Below, in pieces: positions 50,468 through 62,654 of a DNA stretch of 64,000 nt (position 1 is the stretch's first letter; the number at the start of each line of letters is the position of its first letter). Under the pieces are notes generated by a model that worked only from the letters and a program-made list of their open reading frames with translations, did no database searches and was not told the origin of the DNA. This DNA comes from Theobroma cacao (Eukaryota > Streptophyta > Magnoliopsida > Malvales > Malvaceae), in the NCBI RefSeq assembly GCF_000208745.1, contig NC_030850.1:11640640-11704639 (forward strand), read 5' to 3'. The translations under genes were made by a program, and so were the position numbers.

Positions 50468-53400
50468 TTAGTTCTTTTGGTGAACGGCTATCTGGTGGAT
50501 GTCCATGTCTTTCAACATTACAGATCGTCCGCAAGAATCACATGGAGCAGTCCTTGACCCACAAACGCTCTCATGCTCAGAGAGTCCTCTTAATCTGTCA
50601 CGAACGTCCATGGCAGAGCTTCCAGCTTGAACCATGTCACCGCAAAACCGACATGTAATTAAGCGCAGGGGGCAATCTGAGGCTTGGTGTTGCACCTGTC
50701 CACATAAGTGAAAGTTAGTAAGAATATCTAGATCAACAAGTAAAGAAAGATGCACTCAAGGTTTCCACTTTCCAATCAGCCAGTTCTCAATTTTCTCATC
50801 TTAACATCAGATTTACAAAACTTACCGAAGGAAATTTATCTGAGACTCCAATCATTTGGGTCACTCCAGAAGCTAAGCGAAAAGATCATTAAAAATCATG
50901 ATCCTTTAACTAGCTTAGGTGATGGATCCCATCAAACATATGATATCCGAACCTCATGCTTTGAAAAGATGAACCAAAATAAGTTTAGACATGCCACAAT
51001 GGGGTGCCATGTGGTTGTCTTCTATAAACACTTCCAACTATTTCGAACCTTTCATTTTGCTAGACCACATCCACAACACGTTGACAGCAGTTGTCAGAGA
51101 TGTAAATGTCTAAATAACATATTTACAACCTAATAGAAAATCTAAAACAGCAATTTACAATAACCATTGATGCTCAGTCCTATCATCATCTGCCAGCTTA
51201 GAAGGGGGCTAGTGGATATACCATCCTTTTTACTGGAATTGGCACATAATGACACACAAGTATATAAGTTATGCATTATGCAACATTCTCATAAACCAGA
51301 ACAATAGTTTTCAGTTTTGCAAATTAGCTTATGTTCCACTTCTGAAATAAATTATCAAAAATTGGCAGTAATAATGCCCTAGTTAATTCAAATAAAGTAA
51401 ATTGAAATAGATTGTCTGTAGAAAGGAGGAGTGTGGCCTACCATGTCTTCCTTCTCAAAGACTAGTCCACAAGGACACCTAAGTGGTTCATGGAACACTT
51501 TCACGTGCTTCTCCATCTCTCCCAGTTGAAAAGCTTGCCCACATTTGTCGCAATGCACATGGTTTTTGGCCTCTTCAATCCTAAGAACAATTCCACAACC
51601 AACATGTGGACAAACAACATTGTGCCTACTACAGTAGGCTTCATGCAGGGCAATACTCCTACTGGGAATAAAATGCTTGCAATTCTGACACTCCACAGTA
51701 TCCACCTCCATTGAAGATGAGCACACAGCTTGTTGACCCACCCTCTGCTTGCTGTTCTCTTGAACATGCACTGATACCTGGTACTTGGTTGTTCCCTTGA
51801 AACCATAGACAGCAAGGCTGTAAGTACCAGCACCCAAGTTCCTATCTTTGGAGCTAAGGATCAAAGTCTTCGAACCAATATCATGAGAAGACCATTCATG
51901 TTGGTGCCGATTTGGGAATATAAGAGGATGCTTGGAAACATAAAGATCAGTATCTCCACCATTCATGTCCGCGTCGATCTTTACCTCTATTTTGACATCA
52001 CTGGAAACAATTTTTTCCCACATATTATCATCAATTGAGAACTTATAATACATGTAATTTCCTTCCTCAACAAATCCAGAGTCTGATGTACCAAACACAA
52101 GTGGTTTCAAGACGTACTGATTTGTCCTCTCTGAATCAAGACCTGGGTTGACTATATCGACCTCGATATCTGTTTCCAAGACAGATATGGTTGAAGAGGG
52201 TTTTAGCTCAAGAACGTGTAACCTGTATGTCAACTCCCCATATTTAACTGTGAGAATATCATCTTCAGAAAGAGTAGCATGCTGACGAAGGCTTGTTTCA
52301 AGAATAGCTTTGTGATTGGGTAAGTCAGAAAAGCCAATTCCATCAGGTTGAAGTTTAGCATATGTTCCTTTTGAAAGTCGAACATATCGAACCTCAACCA
52401 ATGGAGCCTTTGGAGTGTCCACAGGGAACAAATTACTCCATACATGGGGAGGAAGGCCAATGGAATTTTCATCTGCAGTGAATTCCAAAACACCTGAGTG
52501 AGTGGTCCTATTATTTTCCTTTTCACTACCATTAATCTCCGACGGACCCTCTTGATGAATCACTGACAATTTAAAGTACATGGGTCCCTTGTCAAATGCA
52601 CCTTGATCAGACAATTCTGTGAAACATGATGGTGGCAACTTAATCTTATCTCCACTACCCTGAACAGGTACAGCTTCTAAGATTCTATAGAAAACTATTC
52701 CGCTTCCTGCAAGTAAACTTTCTCCCATCTGCTGTTCAGCCTGAGCAGGACAAGGGAATAAAAAAGATTAGAAACACCCATTACCAAATATACAAAATAC
52801 TCAACTCATTAGTAAAACATCTATGTAAGCACTAGTCCTCTCTATACATACATTATACTCGACTCCACTCTTCGTAATCATTACGTAAGTGTTAAAAAGA
52901 TGCAGACCTAATACCCAACGCAAGCAGATTACAATATCCAAACAGAAAAGTTAACTAAGGGTATGTCTGATGATTAGAACTTAAAACTTTCAAATTTAGG
53001 GTCTCAGGTTAGAATCTTGGGAAAAGGGAGGTTGGGTTTTATAGAAGGGAAGAAGACTAATTCTTACGTGTAGCCGAAGACTAATGGACTTTCACATTAT
53101 TAAAAAGGAAAACATATTCAATTACATCGTTTTTTTCATACAATAATTTCCTCAACGATCTTCTTATTACACCCACGTTTTTAAGTATTTCAAGTAAAGC
53201 ATCTCTTCCCATATAAAAAATATGACGCAAAGGGTTGTAGTAATATAATCTCAATAACGCTACACATTGAATTAATTAATTAATTGCCCAAGAAAAGAGT
53301 TTCCACCTAAAAAATTGGTGGCTTATTATCATAATTACAAACTAAATAGAAATACTTATGAATCAAATTGAAATATCAATAAATGATTTGAGAACCGAAA

Positions 53401-53608
53401 AGCTGAGATCGGTAGACAATAGTACCTTAAGCTGAGCTTCAATGGCATCAAGCCTTCTAGATCTCTGAGCAGCTTCGATGGCATCTCGCTGCTTCTTAGC
53501 CTCTTCTTTGGCTTTCCTCTCTTTCTCCAATTTCAACTTGGCCCTTTCCTTCCTCTCCCTCTGTTCTTTTTCAAGCTTCTCTCTCGCGCTCCTTAGCTCA
53601 AAATCCAT
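50468..53608 (-). CDS. UFD1-domain protein with TRAF-type zinc fingers
   Basis: Three exons: 53426-53608, 51442-52740 and 50468-50695, giving 569 residues. An N-terminal charged helix (residues about 5-61, Lys/Glu/Arg-rich, coiled-coil-like) is followed by a UFD1-type fold (about 66-245, with IKLPPSCFTELSDQG and IGLPPHVWSNLF), a beta-rich domain like bacterial pre-peptidase C-terminal domains (about 269-387, with GDTDLYVSKHP and GAGTYSLAVYGFKG), and Cys/His-rich TRAF-type fingers (about 410-540, with CQNCKHFIP, CPHVGCG, CDKCGQAF and CRFCGDM). UFD1 binds ubiquitin and Cdc48/p97 to hand over substrates for degradation; this plant branch is related but its partners are not established. It matches the Arabidopsis At4g15420 type in length and order. 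Confidence 0.95.
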
Positions 53609-54866
53609 AAATAGAAAAAAATTCCCTTTACTTCTTCAACGTTGGATCGAAAATTTTGAGAATTGAGACGGCTTTGGTCTGTTGTGTTTTCTTTTTAAAG
53701 ATTGTTTGAAATTAAAATTTGTGATGTTTAATAAAGGTGTTGCAGGCAGGCTTCGACTCCGTGTTGGTCAAGGTTTCAGGAAAGAGGAGGACGCTTTGGC
53801 TTTCGGTTTCTGAATTCGAGAAGGGTCGGGGCCTTTCCGAATTGGTCCTAGCTCAAGGCCGCCGGATCCAATGGTCAGAATTGAACTAATCTTTTCAAAG
53901 CCCAAGTTAACCGACATAAATATTGATCTCTATATCTTAAAAAAAAAAAAAAAACTCTTTCTCGTTTAAATTGTTTTTTCCTTTTTAATTATAAAAATAA
54001 AAAGAAAAAAATTTATTTTTTAAAATATGGAAAAAAATTTAATATAAATGTTTAATATTTGTGTATGGCATTTATGGATTAATTGCTTGTTTGTTTATTT
54101 TAAGACAGTAACATGTAGCTTATACATGTACAGATATGATGTATGCCTTCTGTCTTGTGTTAGTTGTGTTAGCGTATCACAGAAGAGCTAATGATGTTTT
54201 ATTTGAATTATACTTTGTAATGTTTATTGCTTATTCAGAGACATAAATACACCTAATTTCAAGTTAATAAATCATACGTTATCAGTTCTTTTTTCTCAAT
54301 TTTTTTTTAAATTCACTGTCAATATATTTGAGAAAAACCTGCTTTTCCTATGTTTGATCACTAATAAATCAAGGATAAGATCCCATTTTCTTGGTACAAA
54401 ATCAACAGAGAATACGAAGAACTTGTGTTTTCCTTGGTAGCACAACTGGAATCCACGGATAATATATTTTTCCTTGTTACACTATAGAAAAGCCGCTTTA
54501 GTTTAAACTAAAGCGTTGGAAAAAATATTGCATGTAGTGTATGACACCACTTCATTAGCGAAAGTTGGAAATGGGAAAACAAGAGTTGTTTTTCTGTTTG
54601 GCTCTAATTTTCTTACCTTTTTTTTTTTTGTATTACTCTCTATAACTCTCAATTTCGCTCATTATTGTTCAATTTTGCCGAGCATTTATTTATCAGTTCG
54701 GTGATTTTTCACTTTCTAAGTATTAGCTATATATCCAATTCTAATGTCATAAGAAAATAGAATTATATAAGTTATTTTAAGACGAAATCAATTTGGATAT
54801 TCTTTTAAGTAGAGGTGCCACAAGCGGATGTGTTAAGATGAAAGAAGAGAAAATAAAACTTTATCT
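53609..54866. other. UFD1-family promoter and intergenic AT-rich DNA
   Basis: The first 250 bases upstream of the UFD1-family ATG are less AT-rich and likely hold its promoter. The rest is AT-rich spacer with no supported gene. A 32-base sequence at 54730-54761 recurs near 58711 (see findings). Confidence 0.5.
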
Positions 54867-56314
54867 GCACGTTTGGTTCGTAGAATAGACAGGAATGAAA
54901 TACAATTGTTATTCTGTGAGAATAGAATAAAATTGTTATTCTGTGGGAATAGAATAGAATAATTATTACTTTATTTGGTATTGTGAATGGAATAAAACAG
55001 GAATTGCTATTATGACTTATTACAGTGTTTGGTTGGTAGAAATAAGATTGGAATAAGAAAGAAATAGATGATAAAAAGACAGGAATACCCTTAACCATAT
55101 TAACAATTATTTTCATAAAAAAAAAATTATCCTTATTATCATTTAAATACACATTTTTCTCAAAAGACAATTATCCATCATAATTATATTTTCTCCCAAT
55201 TACTAAAAATAATTATAATTTAGTCACATATTTTTATAAATGGATAATTATTTAAAAATATAATTTAATTATAGTATATTTTATCCATCATAATCAATTA
55301 AATTTGTGTATAGATTTTTTTTAGCCAATTCTTCATATATTATGAATCATTTTCGAAATATTGTTTAGAAAAAATATCAAAGAAGAAATATTTGGGAAAA
55401 AAAATGAAAATACTAGTAGAAATAAAAAATCATGTTTTTTGATATATTAAATAGAAAATCATATCTTTAAAATTAAAAAGATAGTCTTTCATTTTTTTCT
55501 AACAAAAAAAAAAGATATGTCTTTTGATATATGAAATATAAAATCATATCTAGTTAAAATTAAATGATGGCCTTCAATTTTTTTCCAAAAAAAATATAAA
55601 TTATGTCTTTTGATAGATTAAATACAAATTCATATTACCTTTTAAAAAAAAAAAAATCATTTTTTTGAACCCAGCATTTGGTGCTGAGGAAACATAAATG
55701 GCAAATAAAGAAACGTGTCTTTCAATTTATTATTTGCATTCCATATCTGGGAAGAAAATGACAATTTAATTTCATTAAAATTTCAGCGTTTCATTAAATT
55801 TTCAGCATTTCATATTTCATATTATAAGAAGGGCTGGTCTTGGCTAAACTTCTCATTCTTCTCGTTGCCACATATTCCATTTTCTTGTGAAGGCATTTAT
55901 CTCTGGCATTGAATGTTTGATTAATTAAAATTAAGTTTTCGTCAAGGCAATCAATTTGAGCTCTGATATCTATCAAATCTCTATATATATTCTTATTTTA
56001 ATTTTATTATTTCATCACACCAAGTTACTAATAATAATTAATCATGTTGAAGAATGACAATGGAAGCCGTCCTATAATAATACATCCATTGCTCAAAATT
56101 TGATCAAACAACATTGGAATATGGTCCTGCTGTAGACTTTCTTTTCATTTCATAGGATACTAGCCAGATTGGTGTGGTTATCTTGTTTAGATTGCCTTAC
56201 AAAAAATTCTCCCTTGCTTTAAACTTTCACCTAGGAATGGACTTGCTTTAAAAAAAAAAATCATTATTTCAAAATACACAATATGATTAATTAATCAACC
56301 TTATTTATTGTTTG

Positions 56315-56368
<54 letters not shown>

Positions 56369-58240
56369 TAATATAATCAAGTTCATTGAATTTTGTTCCG
56401 CTGTAATTCATGGGTAAGGCAATTTCACTTGCAAAAATACACACTGGTCAAAACTAGCAGGCAAAATGTAGCTAAATTTATTTGATAAGAAAGCATCAGT
56501 CATTTAGCAGAGCATATAGAACCAGTCTTGGAAGAACCACACCAGAAAAAGTTTGCATAAATACCAATTAACGAGAAATCTTCAACTTATGCAAATTGTC
56601 CAAGTAATGAAGAAACCGAGTTTGTTGAAAGGATTGATGGACATTTTGAAACTCATCTTTGCAAAGTCCAGAAAAGTAGCTGTTATGACGTTGATAACCA
56701 AGCAAAAAGAAAGAACTCACCATGCATGAGTACACATAAACTTACGAACAACATCTACACGAGCTATACAATTGAATTCAATGTGACAACACCACTTAAG
56801 AGCCATTTTATATATTTATATGATTTAGGCCTAGTCTAAATTTTAATTCCTCTATTTTCTTTTTTGGTACTTATGAAAGCCCATCGAGCTTGAGCTACAC
56901 AAAGAGAAGTGTCTAATTTTTAATTCCTTATAACTCTATACTCTCATTCTTCTTTCAATAAACTATTCCTAAAGATAATCAACTGTTTATTGAACTCAAC
57001 GAATACAGTTGGAAGCTGGTCAAGGAAGTTAAAGCAAAGCTACAAAAGCAATTTAAAATCAGTAAGTCAAAGAAAGCAGCACTTGCTTGATAGTCGGATA
57101 CCAGCCCCACTTATAGTAGATCATGAATATGACCTTGCATAAGATTCCATTTATGTTTTCATTTTACAATCAATACCTGAACTGAAATGTGATAAATTTC
57201 AATATTTACCTACATATAAAACATTCAAATCATTCGGTCACCAACAGCTCTTTCTAAGCATAATGTCAAATGGACAAAAGCTTTTTCACAGCATAATTAT
57301 TAGATTCAAACTTCCAATTTTTATACTTGACTTAATTTGTGCATTTTTATACTTCTCCATTTTCATCGAATACTTATCTACCAATTTCACCCTCTTACTC
57401 CCTCTAGAAGACTCTATTTGGTTCAAAGAATCAAAGCCCACTTTTTTTCTTAAAATGACAATATCTATTTTAATTTACTGGTTTTTAATCAACAAAAAAA
57501 AATTCAAACAACAAGTGCCCAAAATTACAACAACTTAGAAGCAAAATTCATCAAAATCACAACACAAAATCACAAGTAAATCAAATATACTAACAGTAAA
57601 AACCCAAGAGTTAGATCTACTAACAATAATCACAAGTAATCACAAAATCACAACAATTAAATTAAAATGTTGTTTCCTGAAGGATTTGAAGCAACTACCT
57701 TAACTATGGACGATTGAGAGAGAGGGGAAGACGAGTGAAAGCGGCTGAGAGAGAAGGGCAGACCCACGGGTGAGAGCAGCTGAGAGAGAGGGGAAGACCC
57801 ATGGTTGAGAACGCGACTGAGAAAGAGGAAGAAGACCAGTTGAGAGAGGAGATGAAGACGGAGGAAGGTCGGTTGACAGAGGAGAGGAAGACGATCGAAG
57901 ATCGATTGAGAGAGAAGAGGCTTTTTTGGGGAAGGGCGGCTGAAACTGTTGAGGAAGATGGGGGAAAGAAGAAGAGAGAGAAAAAATTACATTTTATATG
58001 GGACAAAGTGGTGATTTTCTTAATCAGTTGAGGGTATTTTAGTCAAATTACATTTCATACTTATTCCCCCGATCACGGAATAGATAATACTAAGGGGGAC
58101 GGGTATTAGCCATTCCCACCCCAAAGCCAAATTTGAGGAATTTTTATTCCTCTGAAATACCTATTCCACACTTTGTTTGACAACTAAACAAGGGAAACAG
58201 AATGGCATGGGAATAGAGGGGGAATAGCTACCAAATGCGC
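54867..58240. mobile_element. composite non-autonomous DNA element with GGAATAG ends
   Basis: The left end GCACGTTTGGTTCG and the right end in reverse complement GCGCATTTGGTAGC match at 9 of the first 11 bases, and both are followed by repeated GGAATAG/GGAATA motifs. The 3.4-kb interior is AT-rich, has a long (TA)n run, and near the right end a purine-rich stretch (57710-57990) that reads as charged low-complexity frames. No transposase is visible. No exact target duplication was seen, so nested insertions within it are likely. Confidence 0.5.
56316..56364. repeat. (TA)n microsatellite
   Basis: About 24 uninterrupted TA units within the composite element at 54.9-58.2 kb. Long TA runs are prone to length change and to sequencing slippage. 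Confidence 0.95.
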
Positions 58241-59232
58241 TGTATAAGTTTTAAGATAAAAAGATGCTTTGTACAAGGGCTTGAAGTCATACAAAAGGGA
58301 CTTCCAATATAAGGAAGCCATAAGTTTCCTAGAGCAAGGGAATCCACAAATCAAATCCCATTAGATAAAAAATGCATCTGTACAAAATCAGTTCTATTCA
58401 AGAAAGTCATAATCTTTTTATACAAGATGAAAGCAAAAATTAGTGCACATAACAACACTCAAGTTGGCAACAAATTCCTGTGACTCAGATGAACACAAGA
58501 GAGAAGCTAACACAATAGTTAGAAAACAACAATGGCAATGCTTAAAAGGAATCGGACTTGAAGATCGCAAAACACAAGGCATAGGGGAGAAAAAAACAAA
58601 TAATTCAAAAACAAACAGCAAAATGGGAGCCATCAAAAGGGAATTTATTTTTAGCCCTTAAAAATAGAAAGAAAATTTTTTTTAGCCCTTAAAAATAACG
58701 TCATAAGAAAATATCCAATTCTACTGTCATAAGAAAATAGAAGGGGAATTTTTTTTAACCCTTAAAAATAACGTGTTTTTGTAAATAACTTTCAGGATAA
58801 TTTTAACTGTTTTTAGTCACCAGAATAGATTTTGGGACAAAAAATGCCCTTAATGAGCCATCTTCTTTAGTGTGCACTTTCAAACAGGCAAAAAATGGAA
58901 ATAAATAAATAAATATGCAAAAAATTTTGCGAACATCTAATTTTGTGCAAAACATCCATTTTTTTTTGCGAAGGTTGTGCAAAACAAAATAATGTTGCAT
59001 GAGATGATTTTTTAGAGATTTGGGTCATGACATTCAGGTAAGAGGAGAAGGGTGATATTAAACCGAACAAGGAATCGGTCGTGATGAATGGAAAGCTTGG
59101 CTAATGATGTGAAACTAGAAATCCTTGATACGGTGATGAATTGAAAGGAGAAAAATGTGAATCCAAAGCAGGAAATGGTTCTGCTATAGCAGACCATATG
59201 TGAGACGGCTGTGGTAGGGCAGGGTTTAGAGA
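58241..59232. other. spacer before the tandem array
   Basis: It contains two copies of a TTAGCCCTTAAAAATA-type segment (58661-58696 and 58752-58772) and one copy of the 32-base sequence also found at 54730. No gene was recognised; the minus-strand frames at 58.8-59.3 kb partly run through array sequence and lack protein features. Confidence 0.45.
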
Positions 59233-59702
59233 GTTCGTGAAACGTCATGTTGGGAATGTGTGACATGCCAGCATTTAGAGTTGGTGATACATCATGGAGG
59301 AAATCTGTGACACAACAGAGTTAAGAGTTGGTGACATGCCATGGTGGGAATTTGTGACACGCCAACGTTTAGAGTTGGTGAGACGCCATGGAAGGAATCT
59401 GTGACACGTCAAAATTCAGAGTTGGTGACACGACATGGTGGGAATCTGTGACACGTTAACGTTCAAAGTTGGTGAGACGCCATGGAGGGAATCTGTGACA
59501 CGTCAGAGTTCAGAGTTGGTGACACGACATGGTGGGAATCTGTGACACGTTAATGTTCAAAGTTGGTGAGACGCCATGGAGGGAATCTGTGACACGCCAA
59601 AGTTCAGAGTTGGTGACACGCCATGGAAGGAAGTTGTGACAAGCCAGAGTTTAGAGTTAGTGACACGCCATGTTTAGAGTGTGTGACACAACATTGTTTG
59701 TC
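59233..59702. repeat. 47-bp tandem array, ten copies
   Basis: GTTGGTGA or close variants start at 59233, 59280, 59327, 59374, 59421, 59468, 59515, 59562, 59609 and 59656, an exact 47-base register. Each unit has two TGACACG-type halves (about 23 and 24 bases), so it is a doubled motif. Copies alternate between GACATGGTGGGAATC and GCCATGGAGGGAATC forms, hinting at a 94-base higher-order period. Looser copies continue to about 59800. It lies just upstream of the DUF1985/Ulp1-type gene. Confidence 0.95.
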
Positions 59703-60239
59703 AAGCTGACACGCCATGATTTAGAGTGTGTGACATGACATTGCTTGGTTTAGAGTTAATGACACGACATTGCTTGAACAGCTGACACATCATGGTTTGA
59801 AATAGAGAGAGGAAAGAAAAAGTGAGCAGTTAACGTCGTAATCGTTTGAACTTCCATTGAATTAGTTTCCCTTAGTGAAATGAATAAATAAGAATATTAT
59901 AAGGTCATTTTTCATTTTAAACATTTATTTTTCAAAATTCCTAACATCTGTGTGATTCATTTCTCACTTTCGCTGGTACTTGAGTGTTCGAGAAGGCTCT
60001 TTGCAAGCGTAACGATAGCACAGCACCAGCAACAATGTCGGCTATGAGTGAAGAGGTCAGGGAGTCTCAAATTAAAATATTCTTCTGTTCGTTAATTTTT
60101 TACTTTTTTGCTGGGTTTGTTTGATATGTTCGTGTTTTTTGTTTTGTTTTGCAAATGTGTACACTGTGTTTTCTTGCTGTTTTGATAGTTTTTGGGGTTA
60201 AGTCGTAGTGGTTTTAGGGGTTTTTTTGTGTTTACCGTG

Positions 60240-60475
60240 TCACGGCATTATTAGCGTGTGACAACATTTGACTCGATATGCATGGCGTGTAATAATATTT
60301 GACTCGATATGCATGGTGTGTAACAACATTTGACTCGATATGCATGGTATGTCACAATATTTGACTTGATATGCATGACGTGTCACAACATTTTACTTGT
60401 TATGCATGGTGTGTCACAACATTTTGCTTGTTACAACATTTTGCTTGTTATGCATGGTGTTTCACAATATTTATT
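60240..60475. repeat. 31-bp tandem array A, in transposon gene intron
   Basis: GATATGCATGG or GTTATGCATGG begins at 60275, 60306, 60337, 60368 and 60399, an exact 31-base period, with a shortened copy at 60430-60447. The unit contains CATGGCGTGTCACAACATTT-type sequence. It lies in the intron before the exon at 60552. Confidence 0.95.
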
Positions 60476-62654
60476 CCTTATTTATGTCTTCAGTATACCT
60501 TGTTGCACATTACAACTTAACTCACTGGTGCATGTGTGCCATATTTTACAGATCCAACACAGACAGTATGAGGATCATGATAGTTTACTGATCGTGCCGA
60601 GGGAGAAGTGGGCGTTCAATGTCGCAATTAACACCCACTATAAGTGGTCGCAGCTGCATTACATCACAAAGACTCTCAAACAGAAGGGGGAGCATGATGC
60701 AGTGAAGCGTACGTGCTTTAGAAGGATCTTGGATGTTTATCCACAAAGGTAATTTTACGTCGGTCTCTTGCACAGCATCATGCTTCGCTGGATCACTGAG
60801 AGCCAGTCAATGGACCACGAGTTATGGTTTGCCATTAGCAAAAACAAGGCACGGCTATCAAAATAGGAGTTCTGCCTCATCATCGGGTTGAAGTTTAGTC
60901 CAATGCCTGATGTGTTCATACGATCGTACAAGGTTGCTGTGGACGGAATTCATGCCAGATACTGGAACGGGTAGAAGAGCGTTAAGCTGTAAGCTTTGCT
61001 TGATACGTTTCGCTAGGGCAACTTCCAACGACCAAGAGATGCGATCAAGATGGCACTCGTCTTGATCGCGAATAACATTTTATTTGGTCAAGACTACCGT
61101 AGACGGGGGACGCCTTGATTGCTGTCATTGGTGGAGGACATCGACGCTTGGAATGTCTTCCCATGGGGGCACTATGTTTGGAAGCTGACCTTGGACTACC
61201 TTTTGAAGGGGTTCGAAGTGTCTAACTCAAGAGTGACAAAGGAAACTCGGTTATGCTACAACATTTTACAGATTCGCATGGGTGATACAGGTACTATCAC
61301 GAAACATTTTTCAGTTTCCTTTTTACTTTAATAATTTATGGCTACACTCGTTTATGATTTACGATCTGATAATGGTTACATTTGACTTGCAGTTCTAGAC
61401 AATGGAGGTAATTTCAGCCTTACGAAAAATAGTTACCCCCTCTGGTCCAAAGGACAATGTCTACCCATGAATGTGCAAATGGGATTACAATCAGAAGTCA
61501 AAAGACTTCTACATGGCATTTCAGAAGTTAGATTCATCTGAGCATGTGAGTGAACAACTACTAATTTTTGCTTCATATTTGTATAATAATTTTTCCTATT
61601 TGATAATCACAACATTTTATTTGTTTATTTACAGTTGAAGGCATTGGAGACGTTAGAACCCATCGCAGATGAGGTCATTCGGGAGTATTTTGTGGACCTT
61701 GATGTCCCGTTATCGGAGGGCCATGAGTAAGTGCCAATAGGGTACATGGAGAATCGGTCGAATTAGGGTTGAGGTGCGACGCCAAAAAAGAGAAGCTTGA
61801 AGGAGAAAAGAGCCTCTAGTGGCACGAATCGAACGCGCACCACCGCTGGTTTAGTTGATGGGCTGTTGGGCCCTGAGTTGATGGATGAAGGGGCAACCAT
61901 GGTCAAGGCAGTGAACAACCGGTAAGGACAGTTCTAACGATTTTTTGTTCTCCAATTTTATATGTGATTATCGAATAACATATCTATATTTGTAGTTGGA
62001 CCATACGCCGACAGCTCTAGAACCACCCACTAGTCTTCCTCAGACGCATAGTGGAAACGACCAGTCGTTAAGATGGGTTTTAACGGTTTGTATTCTACAT
62101 TCTCACATATGTTTATCGAGTAACACAATAATTTCTGTTATTGCAGTTTACGAAAGCGACGATAGGTCCTCAAGCACCGATGGATCCGGCTCCACCGCAG
62201 ACTACTAACGAGCCGTTGGTAAGGATATTAAAGTTGTAACGGTTAATGCTCAACAATTCTATATATGATTATTGAATAACATAGTTATATATGTTATTGC
62301 AGTTGACCTAGTCGAGAAGAGTCAATGACGGAGCAGTCATTACCCACCAGCTCTGACGGATCATGCGCAAGCATGAAAAAGAGATGTTGGAACTGAAGGC
62401 TTCAATTCAGTCATTGACTCTAGCAATGCAGATGCTTGAGAACCGTATCGTTGCTTGGATTCTTGACGACCTTAAATCACAAGTACGCTATTCTATCTTT
62501 GCTTGTATTTTGATGGTTTACATTTAGCAACTGTTTAGACTGTGTTTTCTTGCTAGTTTGATGGTTTTTGGGGTTAAGTGGTAGTGGTTTAACTGATTTT
62601 TGGTGATTACCGGGTCAGGACATTTGTATTATAGTTAGTTATTGGCGTGTCAGT

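Noticed and set aside
50750..51133. Plus-strand 127-codon open frame in the UFD1-family intron
   Set aside because: It is antisense to the intron, has no recognisable domain and is not supported by composition.
52960..53080. GGTTAGAATCTTGG as a tRNA or SINE B-box
   Set aside because: No matching A-box, cloverleaf or 3' tail could be found nearby.
57263..58031. Open frames of 91 and 76 codons in the composite element
   Set aside because: One is T-rich hydrophobic text and the other Glu/Lys/Arg-rich text from a purine-rich repeat; neither resembles a transposase.
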